DNA from: Clostridiales bacterium
Lineage (GTDB): Bacteria > Bacillota > Clostridia > Christensenellales > Pumilibacteraceae
DNA length: 64,000 bases
Direction: 5' to 3'
Assembly (NCBI GenBank): GCA_022508465.1
Contig: JAFLVB010000001.1
Span: 1-64,000 of the forward strand
Under the pieces are notes generated by a model, which saw only the letters and a list, made by a program, of their open reading frames with translations, had not been told where the DNA came from and made no database searches. The position numbers and the translations under genes were made by a program. Positions 41,469 through 52,100 of the stretch are shown piece by piece (within the stretch, counting starts at the first letter, position 1; every line of letters starts with the position of its first letter).

Positions 41469-41516
41469 AAGTTATTTGCACCTATAAGCAATGGAAGTAA
41501 GCATAGTGAGTATTTA
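41469..41516 (+). repeat. Diverged direct repeat copy A
   Basis: aagttatttgcacctataagcaatggaagtaagcatagtgagtattta; partner at 41612..41660. Confidence 0.65.
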
Positions 41517-41538
41517 GTTGCCGAATTATCCTTATTAG

Positions 41539-41596
41539 GGCTTCCACCTTGAGGGGGAAGCTGGCTGTGAGCTTGCGAACAGACTGATGAGGGTGA
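41539..41596 (+). repeat. Bipartite-hairpin repeat, copy E7
   Basis: GGCTTCCACCTTGAGGGGGAAGCTGGCTGTGAGCTTGCGAACAGACTGATGAGGGTGA. Confidence 0.7.
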
Positions 41597-41611
41597 CTTA
41601 AATTTAATGTT

Positions 41612-41660
41612 AAGTTATTTGTACCTAAAAATCAATGGAAATAGGCATAGTGCGCATTTA
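41612..41660 (+). repeat. Diverged direct repeat copy B
   Basis: aagttatttgtacctaaaaatcaatggaaataggcatagtgcgcattta; 143 bp downstream of copy A. Confidence 0.65.
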
Positions 41661-41858
41661 AAAGCTTCCTAACCAATTGTGCTTTTCATGCGCTGAAAAG
41701 CACCAAAAGGCGCCGGGACACTTTCGGCTGTGTCCCGGACCCCGCAACGAGTCGGCTTGCGCCTCCATTGGGGATGGGCGTGGTGGTGTTAATATCTTTA
41801 TTGCAGCTTATTATCTTTTATGTAGCTAATTGTAGCAGAGAAATTATCCATTAAAAAG

Positions 41859-41958
41859 AGCCTACTCCTCCCATACAAAAAATACAAACGGATAAAAACA
41901 TACAGGTGGAGACTCCGCAGAACGAGGAATTAATGACGAGCGTGCGGTGGTGGGGGTG
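41859..41958 (+). repeat. Bipartite-hairpin repeat, copy E8 (diverged)
   Basis: GAGCCTACTCCTCCC...AGGTGGAGACTCCGCAGAACGAGG...GCGGTGGTGGGGGTG. Confidence 0.5.
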
Positions 41959-41972
41959 AAAACATAAGAATA

Positions 41973-42003
41973 AAACCCGTCTTAATTTCAAGACGGGTTT
42001 TTG
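41973..42003. terminator. Terminator hairpin between convergent transcripts
   Basis: AAACCCGTCTT AATTTC AAGACGGGTTT. Confidence 0.8.
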
Positions 42004-42004
42004 T

Positions 42005-42316
42005 TTATGGAATTAAAATATTAACTATTTCAGATGCGACATCTTTTAAATTACAATTTTCATTATAGAGTAATGGCTCAAATTGCCTTTTAAGAATGTC
42101 GTAAATAATATCTTGTATGGTATCTTTTGGTAGATTAGCTATTTTGGTTAATTCCGTTTCAATTTCAGCGACTTCGCTTTCATATTCGTCAGGTGGTGCA
42201 TACGAAAGTAAATCTATTGGGTCGTGCTTATCGATAATTTCTTTTATTTTAAGAAACGTATCGGAGCGGACCGGTTTAGGTCTAATAATATTTTTTGTTT
42301 TCTTTCTAAAACACAT
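42005..42316 (-). CDS. DUF1871-like small protein
   Basis: IIDKHDPIDLLSYAPPDEYESEVAEI motif. Confidence 0.5.
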   Translation of the reverse strand: MCFRKKTKNIIRPKPVRSDTFLKIKEIIDKHDPIDLLSYAPPDEYESEVAEIETELTKIANLPKDTIQDIIYDILKRQFEPLLYNENCNLKDVASEIVNILIP

Positions 42317-42319
42317 TAG

Positions 42320-42616
42320 TTAAATTACAAATTCTTTAAGTGAATCGAGGTTAATAAGTCCTACCGATTTGTCGGCAAGCTTTCCGTCCTTAAAGAGTAG
42401 AAGGGTGGGAATACTCATAATCCCAAAGCGCTTAGCAAGATCGGGCTGTTCGTCAACGTTGACCTTGCAAATTTTAACACCCAGATTCTCATTTTCGAGT
42501 TGTTCGAGGAGTGGCGCGAGCATTCTGCACGGGCCGCACCAGGTCGCCCAAAAGTCAACAAGCACCTTGCCGCTATTTATTTCGCTATCAAAATCGTCTA
42601 TTGTAAGATGTTTCAT
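42320..42616 (-). CDS. trxA: Thioredoxin
   Basis: [21 protein letters not shown]. Confidence 0.95.
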   Translation of the reverse strand: MKHLTIDDFDSEINSGKVLVDFWATWCGPCRMLAPLLEQLENENLGVKICKVNVDEQPDLAKRFGIMSIPTLLLFKDGKLADKSVGLINLDSLKEFVI

Positions 42617-42663
42617 AATTACCTCCTAAAAGTAGTATAATTAATTTTTCGCTTTTTATCTCA

Positions 42664-44049
42664 TTATTTTGCAAGTGCGATCATTGCTTTTTTGTAGATT
42701 TCGGCAGCCTTATGGAACTCCTCAATGGACACATGCTCGTCTATGTTGTGGATATTTGTCTCGGTGCCCTCAAAAGTCGGACCAAATGCAACGGCGTTAG
42801 GTAGCTCGCGCGCATAAGTGCCGCCGCCGCAAATAAGGCATTTGCCCTCTTTGCCCGTAGACTCTTCGTACACTTTGAGCAAGGTCTGTATAAGAGTGGA
42901 CGTCTTGTCGATGTAAAGGTTGGGCTTAAAGGTCTCTTCTTCGATCTTGGCGCGGCCGGGGAGCTTGGATAAAATTTGCTTTTTGATCTCCTCGTGAGAC
43001 GCCGAGATGGGCAGACGCATATCGAGGCTGAAGTAGAGCTTGTTGTCATCCACCTTGATTATGCCCATACTCATTGTAAGGTCGCCACTTACCTCGTCAC
43101 ACTTATAAATGCCGAGAGCTTCTGCGCAGATAGGTGTGCAGATGTATTCGTTCATAAACGAAACGATTTCGCTGCTGCCAAAGCAAGCAAGGAATTTGAA
43201 CAGCTTCCAAATAGCGTTATCGGCGCTAAACGGCGCCATTGCATGACCGGCTACGCCCTTGGTCTCTATGGTAATAACTTCGCCCTCGTCGGTTGCCTTG
43301 TAATCTTCGACGCGCACGCCGGAAGCCAAAATTCCGCCAACAACCTGTGAGCTGGTAAAGATCTTGTCGCTTACTTTGCCGCCGCAAATATTCATAATCT
43401 GTTTGCCGAGCGGGCTGTCCTTAAAGATGCTCAGCTTTGCATGGTCAGGGACTACGTTGTAGCTTTCGCCACCGCTTATGTAAGCGATATTCTTTGCAAA
43501 AAAGTCGTCGAGCGGCACCGAATACATAAGGTGAAGTATGCCCTTTTCGCTGTTGATGAGCGGGAAGTCGGAGTCGGGGACAAAGCTCATAGCGGGGATC
43601 TCGCCGTGCTGAACGTAGTATTTGATGCACTCGCTGCCGTGTTCCTCGTTGCAACCTACAATAATGCGGATACGACGTCGGAGCTTAATAGCGCTATCCT
43701 TGATCTCTTTGAGCGCGTTAAGGCACATAACCACGCTGCCCTTGTCGTCAACGACGCCTCTGCCATAGAGGTAGCCGTCTTCGATAACGAGCTTATAAGG
43801 GTCTGTCGTCCAGCCTTCGCCGGCGGGAACAACGTCAAGGTGGCAAAGCACGCCAATACAAGTGTCACCTGTGCCGTACTCGGCATATCCGCAATATCCG
43901 TCCATATTGCAAGTAGCAAAGCCGTAAGACTTTGCCTTAGCCAAAAACCAATCAAGCGCCTTGCGACATTCAACGCCGAACGGCGCACCTTCCTGAGCCT
44001 CGCCCATTTCGCTCTTAATGGCGATAATTTCTGCTAAATCGTTTAACAT
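42664..44049 (-). CDS. pepV: Sapep-type dipeptidase (PepV, M20 family)
   Basis: GVLCHLDVVPAGEGWTTDPY, YGRGVVDDKGS, EEHGSEC, AFGPTFEG. Confidence 0.93.
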   Translation of the reverse strand: MLNDLAEIIAIKSEMGEAQEGAPFGVECRKALDWFLAKAKSYGFATCNMDGYCGYAEYGTGDTCIGVLCHLDVVPAGEGWTTDPYKLVIEDGYLYGRGVVDDKGSVVMCLNALKEIKDSAIKLRRRIRIIVGCNEEHGSECIKYYVQHGEIPAMSFVPDSDFPLINSEKGILHLMYSVPLDDFFAKNIAYISGGESYNVVPDHAKLSIFKDSPLGKQIMNICGGKVSDKIFTSSQVVGGILASGVRVEDYKATDEGEVITIETKGVAGHAMAPFSADNAIWKLFKFLACFGSSEIVSFMNEYICTPICAEALGIYKCDEVSGDLTMSMGIIKVDDNKLYFSLDMRLPISASHEEIKKQILSKLPGRAKIEEETFKPNLYIDKTSTLIQTLLKVYEESTGKEGKCLICGGGTYARELPNAVAFGPTFEGTETNIHNIDEHVSIEEFHKAAEIYKKAMIALAK

Positions 44050-44146
44050 AAAAACCTTCCTTTATAATTTTTCGGATATATTATACTCCTAAAATTTGTA
44101 TATGTCAAGTAATAGGGCGAATATCATTAAGAGTAAAATAGGGCAA

Positions 44147-44187
44147 CAAAAAACAAAGAGGCAAATGGTTTTGCCTTCTTTGTTTTT
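44147..44187 (-). terminator. Terminator of the BspA-like gene
   Basis: AAACAAAGAGGCAAA...TTTTGCCTTCTTTGTTT. Confidence 0.75.
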
Positions 44188-44198
44188 AGAAAATAAAT

Positions 44199-45728
44199 TT
44201 ATTTGCTTTTAATTATAGTGCCGTCTTTTAGAATATCTCCGTCCGTGCAGTGGATAGTGTATTCGCCTGTATCATAATCCCAAGGATACATAGTACCTGT
44301 ATCTTTATCTATTAAATTCCATTGTTTAATTGTGCCTTCGTAATATATGTCTTTTAAATTAATACAGCTAGTAAACACTATAGATCTAAATCTACTAACA
44401 CTTACAGGTATTGTAATTTTAGATAAATTACTGCACAAATAGAAAGTGTTATAATCAATTAAAGTTACACCTTGTGGAATTGTAAATACAGTGAGGCTAT
44501 TGCAACCAAAAAAAGCATAACTGCCAATTTCTGTAACACAATTCATAGATATTTTTGTTAAACTGCTACAATTCAAAAAAGCACGTTCTTGAATGATTTT
44601 TACACTATCTGGAATAATAATTTCTGTTAAACTAGTGCGACCATTAAAGGCATTTTCACCGATAATCGTAACACTGCCGTCAGCAGGGATTTTACTGTTA
44701 TTGCAACCGGCAAGTAATGTTTTAGCCGCAGTTTCTATTAAGCAATTATTATTGCTATGATAAACGGGGTTATCAGGGGAAACAATAATGCTTTCTAAAT
44801 TGCTACAGCCTTCAAATGCATTTCTTCCAATGTCTACAAGGCTGGCGGGTAGCTCTATTTTTTTTAAATTAGTGCAATCAAAAAATGCACAGTCTCCTAA
44901 ACTTGTTAAATTTCGGGGAATCGTTATATCTGTTAGGTTTTTACAATAAGAAAAAGCCCACTCACCAATGCTTGTTACGCTATCTGGAATAGTGACAGTT
45001 GTGATCTCGTCGTAAGTAGCAGTATACAAAATGCTAGTTACAGGTGTTCCGTTTATGTTTGAACGAATATTAATATTTTGTTTACTATCTGTAAATCCCG
45101 TAACTGAATAATTACCATCTGCTCCCACGTGATATCTTATACCATCATATTCTGTTACTATAGATGATTTATTTTTATAAAAATGCCTTGAGGGATGAAA
45201 AATATTAAATGCATCATTTGTTTGGCTAATATATAGTGCGCCGTCTCTGACTCCGCCTATACTGAGCCAGGTATTTTCAACGTAAAATTTAATTTGATGA
45301 TCGTTCAAGGTGTACGTATAATTATAAACTTTTTGAACATAGTCATAATTATTTTCTTCATCGAATTCCAGCATTTGAAATACTTCTTGAGCAGTGCCAT
45401 CTGAATTAATTTTTATAAAAGCCTCTTTATTTAAATCATTTTCTTTTTTAGAATAGTCATATTCATAGGCGTAATATATTCCTGATATATCGCTTGGGTC
45501 ATCAGACTTATTGTTCTCGTCATCGTCAGTTTCATTGTTTCCTTCAATTATTTCAGGGTTTTTGATAGTATTATCTGTAGTGCCTTCGTCAGTTTCATTG
45601 TTTCCTTCGATTATTTCAGGGTTTTTGATAGTATTATCTGTAGCGTCATCCAAATTGCAACCTATAAGCCCTATGCAGAATAGGGATAAGAGCATACAAA
45701 GTATGCAAAAATAAGCTAACTTCTTCAT
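44199..45728 (-). CDS. BspA-like leucine-rich repeat lipoprotein
   Basis: Start revised from 45764 to 45728 (GGAGG SD; lipobox LIGC); repeats ...IPDSVTSIGEWAFSYCKNLTDITIP... Confidence 0.88.
   Translation of the reverse strand: MKKLAYFCILCMLLSLFCIGLIGCNLDDATDNTIKNPEIIEGNNETDEGTTDNTIKNPEIIEGNNETDDDENNKSDDPSDISGIYYAYEYDYSKKENDLNKEAFIKINSDGTAQEVFQMLEFDEENNYDYVQKVYNYTYTLNDHQIKFYVENTWLSIGGVRDGALYISQTNDAFNIFHPSRHFYKNKSSIVTEYDGIRYHVGADGNYSVTGFTDSKQNINIRSNINGTPVTSILYTATYDEITTVTIPDSVTSIGEWAFSYCKNLTDITIPRNLTSLGDCAFFDCTNLKKIELPASLVDIGRNAFEGCSNLESIIVSPDNPVYHSNNNCLIETAAKTLLAGCNNSKIPADGSVTIIGENAFNGRTSLTEIIIPDSVKIIQERAFLNCSSLTKISMNCVTEIGSYAFFGCNSLTVFTIPQGVTLIDYNTFYLCSNLSKITIPVSVSRFRSIVFTSCINLKDIYYEGTIKQWNLIDKDTGTMYPWDYDTGEYTIHCTDGDILKDGTIIKSK
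45524..45643 (-). repeat. 63-bp tandem duplication within the BspA-like gene
   Basis: Two 57-bp near-identical copies (45524..45580, 45587..45643) encoding DNTIKNPEIIEGNNETD. Confidence 0.9.
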
Positions 45729-45919
45729 GATATGTCCTCCTTGTTTATTGTTACTAAATAGCATACACTAATTTACATAATTTGTCAAGTTTATTATAGA
45801 AATTTTTAATTTAAATCACAATTTGGTTTTGTAAAATAGAAATTTTCAAAACCAAACAATAAAACTTGCTTTATTTTTGGTTTTGGCGTATAATACGATT
45901 GCGAAGCCGCTTTGAGGGG

Positions 45920-45991
45920 TTCTAACCGGTTATAGGCTGCTCCCTCAAGGTTGAGGCCTATCACAAGGTTAAAAGTTTTTTGGTTACTTTT
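45920..45991 (-). repeat. Degenerate copy E13 of the hairpin repeat plus 27-nt shared motif
   Basis: 45965..45991 equals the reverse complement of 26769..26795; adjacent GGCCTCAACCTTGAGGGAGCAGCC on minus strand. Confidence 0.55.
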
Positions 45992-46032
45992 TTGCCTAAA
46001 AAAGTAATCCAGCACAGTTTAAGGAGAAAGCA

Positions 46033-47451
46033 ATGAAAGAAGTAAGAACAAGATTTGCGCCGTCACCGACGGGATACTTGCATATAGGCGGACTACGTAC
46101 AGCGCTGTATGCATATTTGTATGCCAAAAAGAACGGTGGCAAATTCATTTTGCGTATAGAGGACACCGACAGGGAAAGATATGTTCCCGGCTCGGTAGAA
46201 ATAATTTATTCGACGCTCAAAGACGCCGGACTTATCTACGACGAAGGTCCGGACGTGGGTGGCGATTACGGCCCGTACATTCAGAGCGAGCGCAAGAACG
46301 CGTATCTCGAATATGCCAAGCAGCTTGTGGAAAACGGTAGTGCGTATTACTGTTTTTGCACAAAAGAGAGGCTGGAGGAGATTCACGAAAAGGGCGCGAC
46401 CAAGTACGACAAGCATTGCGCTTCTTTAAGCAAGGAAGAGGTCGAAATGCGCTTAGCTCGTGGCGACAGCTATGTAATAAGGCAGAATATCCCCGAGACG
46501 GGCAGCACGACATACACCGACATGGTATTTGGCGACATCACGGTGGACAACAAGGAGCTTGAGGACAACATTTTGATTAAATCGGACGGAATGCCCACAT
46601 ACAACTTCGCCAACGTAGTCGACGACCACCTTATGGGCATTAACTACGTAATAAGGGGAGTAGAGTATCTGTCCAGCACGCCCAAGTACAATCTTTTGTA
46701 CGACGGTCTCGGCTGGGAGCGCCCGCACTATATCCATTTGCAGCCCATAATGCGCGACGCGACTCACAAGCTGAGCAAGCGCTACGGCGACGCGAGCTAC
46801 GAGGACTTTATCAAAAAGGGCTTTTTAAAAGAAGCCATAATCAACTATATAGCATTGCTCGGTTGGAGCAGCAAGGACAATACCGAAAAGTTCAGCTTAA
46901 CTGAGCTTGTGGATAAATTCGACCTTGCGGGCGTGAGCCACTCGCCGAGCATCTTTGACGAGCAAAAGATGAAGTACATCAACTCGCTTTACGTCAAAGA
47001 GATGAGTGAAGACGACTTCCATAACTACGCGCTCAAATTCTATGGCGATTATGACTATCTTAAAGGGCTTGACCTTAAATTTTTGTCGACGCTACTTCAT
47101 TCGAGAGTGGAAGTTTTCACCGATATAGGCAAGTTGACCGAATTTCTTACTCAGTTCGACGGTTACAATACCGAGCTATTTACCAACGCCAAGTGGAAGA
47201 CGGATGTAGCGGTAGCTAAGGCGATGCTTCCCGGGCTTATTGAACTGACCGAACAGTCGTTCGAGTCTTTGCACGATGCGCTTATCGCTTACGGCGAGAA
47301 CAATGGGTATAAAAAAGGTCAGGTGCTTTGGGTTTACCGTATCGCCTTGACGGGCGCACAGTCCACTCCGGGCGGAGCAACCGAGATGGCTGAACTCCTC
47401 GGCAAAGAAGAAAGCCTTAGGAGATTAAAGGAAAGTTTGATTAGGTTATGA
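46033..47451 (+). CDS. gltX: Glutamate--tRNA ligase
   Basis: RFAPSPTGYLHIGGLRTALYAYLYAKK, KLSKRYGDASYEDF. Confidence 0.97.
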   Translation: MKEVRTRFAPSPTGYLHIGGLRTALYAYLYAKKNGGKFILRIEDTDRERYVPGSVEIIYSTLKDAGLIYDEGPDVGGDYGPYIQSERKNAYLEYAKQLVENGSAYYCFCTKERLEEIHEKGATKYDKHCASLSKEEVEMRLARGDSYVIRQNIPETGSTTYTDMVFGDITVDNKELEDNILIKSDGMPTYNFANVVDDHLMGINYVIRGVEYLSSTPKYNLLYDGLGWERPHYIHLQPIMRDATHKLSKRYGDASYEDFIKKGFLKEAIINYIALLGWSSKDNTEKFSLTELVDKFDLAGVSHSPSIFDEQKMKYINSLYVKEMSEDDFHNYALKFYGDYDYLKGLDLKFLSTLLHSRVEVFTDIGKLTEFLTQFDGYNTELFTNAKWKTDVAVAKAMLPGLIELTEQSFESLHDALIAYGENNGYKKGQVLWVYRIALTGAQSTPGGATEMAELLGKEESLRRLKESLIRL

Positions 47452-48626
47452 ACAAGAGAATTGTAGCAGTTATAGCCTGCCTTGTAGTGCAGCTATTAGT
47501 CGGCATTTTGTATCTATGGAGTATTTTTAACGAGCCCGTGCAGGCGTTTTTCGGGCTGCCTAAGTCTATGGCATCCATGGTGCAGTCGGTAATGATGTTC
47601 GGATTCGTAACCGGCAACCTGATAGGCGGATATTTGCAGGATAAAACCAACCCGCGCCTTGTTGCTTTTATAGGTGTGAGCCTGTTTGGCGGAGGCATTT
47701 TACTCACGGCATTTGTGTCGTTTGCTACCTGGCTTATCTTTGTTACATACGGCGTAATTGCGGGACTGGGGTGCGGTTTTACGTACGGAAGCGTGCTTTC
47801 GTGCCTACAAAAATGGTTCCCTAATAAGCGCGGTTTTGCGTCCGGATTGTCGGTAGCCGCATTCGGATTTTCGACGGTGGTGTTCACGCCGGTTGCCGAG
47901 GCGCTTATGAATGCATTTGACGGCAATATGCGCAATACGTTTTTGACGCTCTCCCTTATCTTTTTGGTAGTCGGGCTAATTGCTTGCATATTTATTAGAC
48001 TGCCGCAGGGCGAAGCTAATAAGGCTAACGAGGGCCCGTATCTTACGCCCAAGCAAGCACTCAAGGAACCGAGGTTTTGGTGCATAGCACTCACTCTGTT
48101 TTTTGTAAATGCGACCTGGAATATTGTATGTCCCGTAATAAAAGGCATGGGTATAGAAAGGGGATTGTCGGTGAGTGCGGCAGGGGTGCTCGTTATGCTT
48201 ACCGGCGTGCTCAGTGCAACAGGCAGATTGTCAATGGCGACGATTTCGGATAAAATAGGCAGAGTGCTTACCGTTACTTTGCTCGCCGTCCTTACTCTTA
48301 TTTGTGCGGTCATGCTTATCTTTTCGTCAGAGTGGCTGTTCTTTGTTGTCATCTTGCTTGTGGCGTTTGCATACGGCGGACCGTCGGCAACTTTGCCCGC
48401 AATGACGACAGACCTTTGCGGCGCTAAGTACAGCGGCACAAACTACGGTATGGCTATGCTTGGGCTTGGATTCTCGTCCATTGTGTTTAACGGAATTTCC
48501 AACGCGCTTGTTGGAGCCACAGGTGATTTTACGGCAAGCTTTATCCTCGGAGCTGTCACCGCAGTTATAACCGTCGTGCTTATGATTTTGTATAAATTCT
48601 TTACTAAACGTGCCCACCTTATGTGA
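47448..48626 (+). CDS. OFA-family MFS transporter
   Basis: 12 TM; LLVGILYLWSIFNEPVQAFFG, GGYLQDKTNPR; ATGA overlap with gltX. Confidence 0.88.
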   Translation: MNKRIVAVIACLVVQLLVGILYLWSIFNEPVQAFFGLPKSMASMVQSVMMFGFVTGNLIGGYLQDKTNPRLVAFIGVSLFGGGILLTAFVSFATWLIFVTYGVIAGLGCGFTYGSVLSCLQKWFPNKRGFASGLSVAAFGFSTVVFTPVAEALMNAFDGNMRNTFLTLSLIFLVVGLIACIFIRLPQGEANKANEGPYLTPKQALKEPRFWCIALTLFFVNATWNIVCPVIKGMGIERGLSVSAAGVLVMLTGVLSATGRLSMATISDKIGRVLTVTLLAVLTLICAVMLIFSSEWLFFVVILLVAFAYGGPSATLPAMTTDLCGAKYSGTNYGMAMLGLGFSSIVFNGISNALVGATGDFTASFILGAVTAVITVVLMILYKFFTKRAHLM

Positions 48627-48692
48627 CCTTCCCCCTGCCGGAGGCAACGAGGGGGAAGGTGGCTGCGAGGCACGAGCAGACGGATGAGGGTG
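48625..48692 (+). repeat. Bipartite-hairpin repeat, copy E9
   Basis: GACCTTCCCCCTGCCGGAGGCAACGAGGGGGAAGGTGGCTGCGAGGCACGAGCAGACGGATGAGGGTGA. Confidence 0.7.
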
Positions 48693-48780
48693 AATATAAA
48701 ATAACACAATAAGTTGTTACAGCAATGTAGCAACTTATTTTTATATTCCTCAAATTGAGCGTAGCGAAACCAATAATAAA

Positions 48781-48851
48781 GGCCTCCACCTTACTCGCCG
48801 TTGGCTCGTGGCGTTCGCACTCTACGAGTGCTCGGCTAAGGAGTGTGGACT
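48781..48851 (+). repeat. Diverged repeat, copy E10
   Basis: GGCCTCCACCTTA...GGCTCGTGGCGTTCGCACTC...CTCGGCTAAGGAGTGTGGACT; shares its loop sequence with E3. Confidence 0.55.
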
Positions 48852-48855
48852 AAAA

Positions 48856-48900
48856 GGCTCCCCTGTGCAAGGGGATCTGGCGCCGCAGGCGCCTGAGGGA
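48856..48900 (+). repeat. Bipartite-hairpin repeat, copy E11 (compact)
   Basis: GGCTCCCCTGTGCAAGGGGATCTGGCGCCGCAGGCGCCTGAGGGA. Confidence 0.75.
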
Positions 48901-49156
48901 CTGTATTATAGTTGTAAAATACTTGCAATATCGTCCGGCAAGTGTTAAATGTGAACTATCATTGAAACTTTTGCAATCCGCTTGACAATTGCGGATTTTT
49001 GTTTTATAATGTACAATGTATAGATGTGTAAGTATAATATTTGCATATATGTACAAAAAAAGCAATTATACAAATTTTACCTGCCCGTTTTGCTATGTAG
49101 ACACTTAAAAATGCGATATAGCGGGGCCCGTTGGGATATAAGAGGTGAATTTTTTT

Positions 49157-52100
49157 ATGAAAATCGTAAGGAGCACAACGCATACAAAAAAAGCAAGCCT
49201 GACGCGTTTTTGGGTGGGGCTGATATGCATGCTTGCAATATTTTGGGGATTAAGCACGGCGGTCGTTGTAGCTGCCGGGCCTGTTAGAGCGCAATATGAG
49301 ACACGTGCGCAGACAAAGGCGCGCCTTATGCACCAAATTATGTATGATGACTGGGATCCGTATTCCTCGGATATGTCGATTGAAGAGTTCTATGCTTTAA
49401 TGGAGCTTTTTGACGAAGGCAAGCTTCCGCTTGAAAAGGACAAAAACAATGGCACAAACAACAACCGTCCCGGACAATTGACCCCGGGACAGTCAACACC
49501 CAATCAGTCAACACCAAGTTGGGGCGATGGACCTTCCATCGACGAACCCTTCTTTGACGGACAAGAAGGCGGATCGACAACCACACCTTCCACCAAGGGC
49601 GAGGATCTTTACATTCCGCGTAGCATGTTTATGTACACAGGGCTACCCGATAGCTTTGTAGCCAAGGACCCTACGGACCAAAATGTGTTCCTTAAGTACA
49701 AATCCGAGTTTATTGAGCGCGACTCTGAACCCAAGCAGCCATGGCCCAATAATTACGGGAATTATGTGGAAAAAATTCTGCCGTATGGAGAAAAAGAAGA
49801 AGGGGCGACTGTAAAAAAAGATTACAATTACGAGCCGTACGACCCGTATACTAACAAGTCGTACACTGTAAAAAGTATCACACATAACGATAACGGAGAG
49901 GTTACCGCCGGCGAGTTTACGTTGGATGGTGATACATACATATTTAACGCGGAAGACGGCAGACTGTATAATGAGATATGTAAAGATACGATAAAGGCAT
50001 ATCCGTTCGCGTTCAGACATATCGAGTCCAACGGCAACCTTGGCGAATTTTACACGAGAAATGCTGATGGCGGAAAGCTGTACAATTCGACCGGCGAACC
50101 CTATCAGCCGAGCGACGACCCCAAGGAAAACCGCTTCAAATCGTTGAGCACCGAAAACGTTTACATCGTCGAAAAGAGCGGAGAAGGACTTTGGGAATAT
50201 GATGAGAATAATGTGGCTGGCGACTATCTGGGAAGCGTATTTAGCGAGGACGCGGGCGATTATTTTGTCTATACGCAAATGATCAATGGAGCACTAACCG
50301 GCCAAATCTATGAGTGGAAAAACAATGCCCTGTATATACCGGGCTTTGAAACTGCCCAAACCAATATTATCAAAGCACTTGCCTTTTACTATCCCTCGGG
50401 ACTTGACCGGTATGGCGACGGCTACTACCGTCCTGCTATGGACTGGAAGGGCGTCAAGGTAGACAATGAAGACAAAACATCGGATACTTATCACAGGGCA
50501 CTTATCGTACAAGAAGGTAAAAATGCCGACGACAGAACCATTGCGGGTGATGTCGACCAATCATTTTTCCAAAAATACGAGGGCTACTATGTAAAGCAAG
50601 TTTCGCTGGGCGGCATCGAGGCAAAGGTGCTCGGCATCATTGAGATAGAAGAGGGCAAATATGTCTACTACTATCTCTCTGCCGAAGACCAAAGCAACAC
50701 GGTAAGTACAACCACGCTCAACGATAAGCAACGCTTTATCGTGCAATACACCGTCAACGAGCATTTGGTAAACTATGCCGTTGCGATGGCCGGCGAAGAT
50801 GTAAAAACAGTGTCCGAGAATATTAAAAAAGAGGTAAACGGCAAAGTCATCTATAACGACTATGTTACCGATAAGGCTAAAAAAGAAGCAGGCTTTGATG
50901 ATGTTGCGAGCATCTTTGGGGAAGGCCGCCCCTCTAACACAACCGACGGTGCTTACTCTTTTGACGTAACAGCACCTTACGGCTATACAACCACCATCTA
51001 TATCCGGCTTGATATGACCGTAGACAATACTCCCGAGAAATGGCCCGAAGGCTGGCCTAAGACGATCCCCATTATAATTAACCATACCGGTAAAAGGAAG
51101 GAGGCGGAAAAAGACTATCGCGAAGCATTTGAGAAATTTCTTGCAACGGTAGACTCTTCTTTTAACATTGGTGATGACATTGATGATTTCGTTTACGAAA
51201 CCGGAAGCGGAGATAACCGCGATTTAAAGTTGACATACAAGGGTTCCTCTCAGTATAAGGACGTCATTCAGGGTGTGCTCGATAAGATGGCCGAGCGTAT
51301 CAACGAGTTTAGCGAGCATAATGACGCGCATCCCCTCGGAATGTACCCTGTCTATGAACTGGACGGTGACGCGTTGACTCCGAATACCGAGGAGGGACCA
51401 TCCGTCTTTAACTGGAATGAAACCTTCTATAACCATAACGTGCGCGCAGACCGCATAATTATTGCGGTGCTTACAAAGCTCCATGACCCGCAGTTCAGCG
51501 TTAAAGAAATGTTGAAAACTAGCAACTTGTCCGGCCGCGGTACATCGTCTACTGAAAAATTTGCAAAGAATTCGGTTAAGCCTTATACCGAGCTTGAAGG
51601 ATTTGAGGGTGACTATTACGATGCCGACTTTATCTGGCATGATGATGACAACGCTCACGGGGGAATAAAAAGTGAACCTATGACCGGTCATGCCGACTAT
51701 CCCAATATCGAAACCGGAGATGGCTGGAAATGGTCAAACACGGATTATAATAAGTATGATAACTTGTTCCATTCTCCCAAGGATATGTGGGACGATGACA
51801 AAGACGGACTCTACGACTTTGTTTGGGTGTTCCAGACGAATAACGATAGCGGAGGCTATCTTTTAGACTCACTCTCCATCAATGGCGTAGCATTTGAAGT
51901 CCCATTCTACCCGAAATATGTGTACAGAAACCGTACCAACAGCTACAGAGATACCACTTACACATTTGCGAATGCAAGTACGAATAACGAGACCGAGCCC
52001 TGGCAGACAAAAGGCACCCTACCGGATGGGGCAACCGTCTATGTGGAAAAGCTGATGGGCGCCGATCACTTTGCTGGAAACGGTCATCCGCAGCGTGTCT

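Noticed and set aside
41407-41958. Possible CRISPR array from clustered similar units
   Set aside because: Units are diverged hairpin repeats with unequal spacing and similar rather than unique spacers; no cas genes.
45780-46020. T-box riboswitch upstream of gltX
   Set aside because: Structured and repeat-like sequence is present, but no T-box consensus (AGGGUGGNACCGCG-like) was found.
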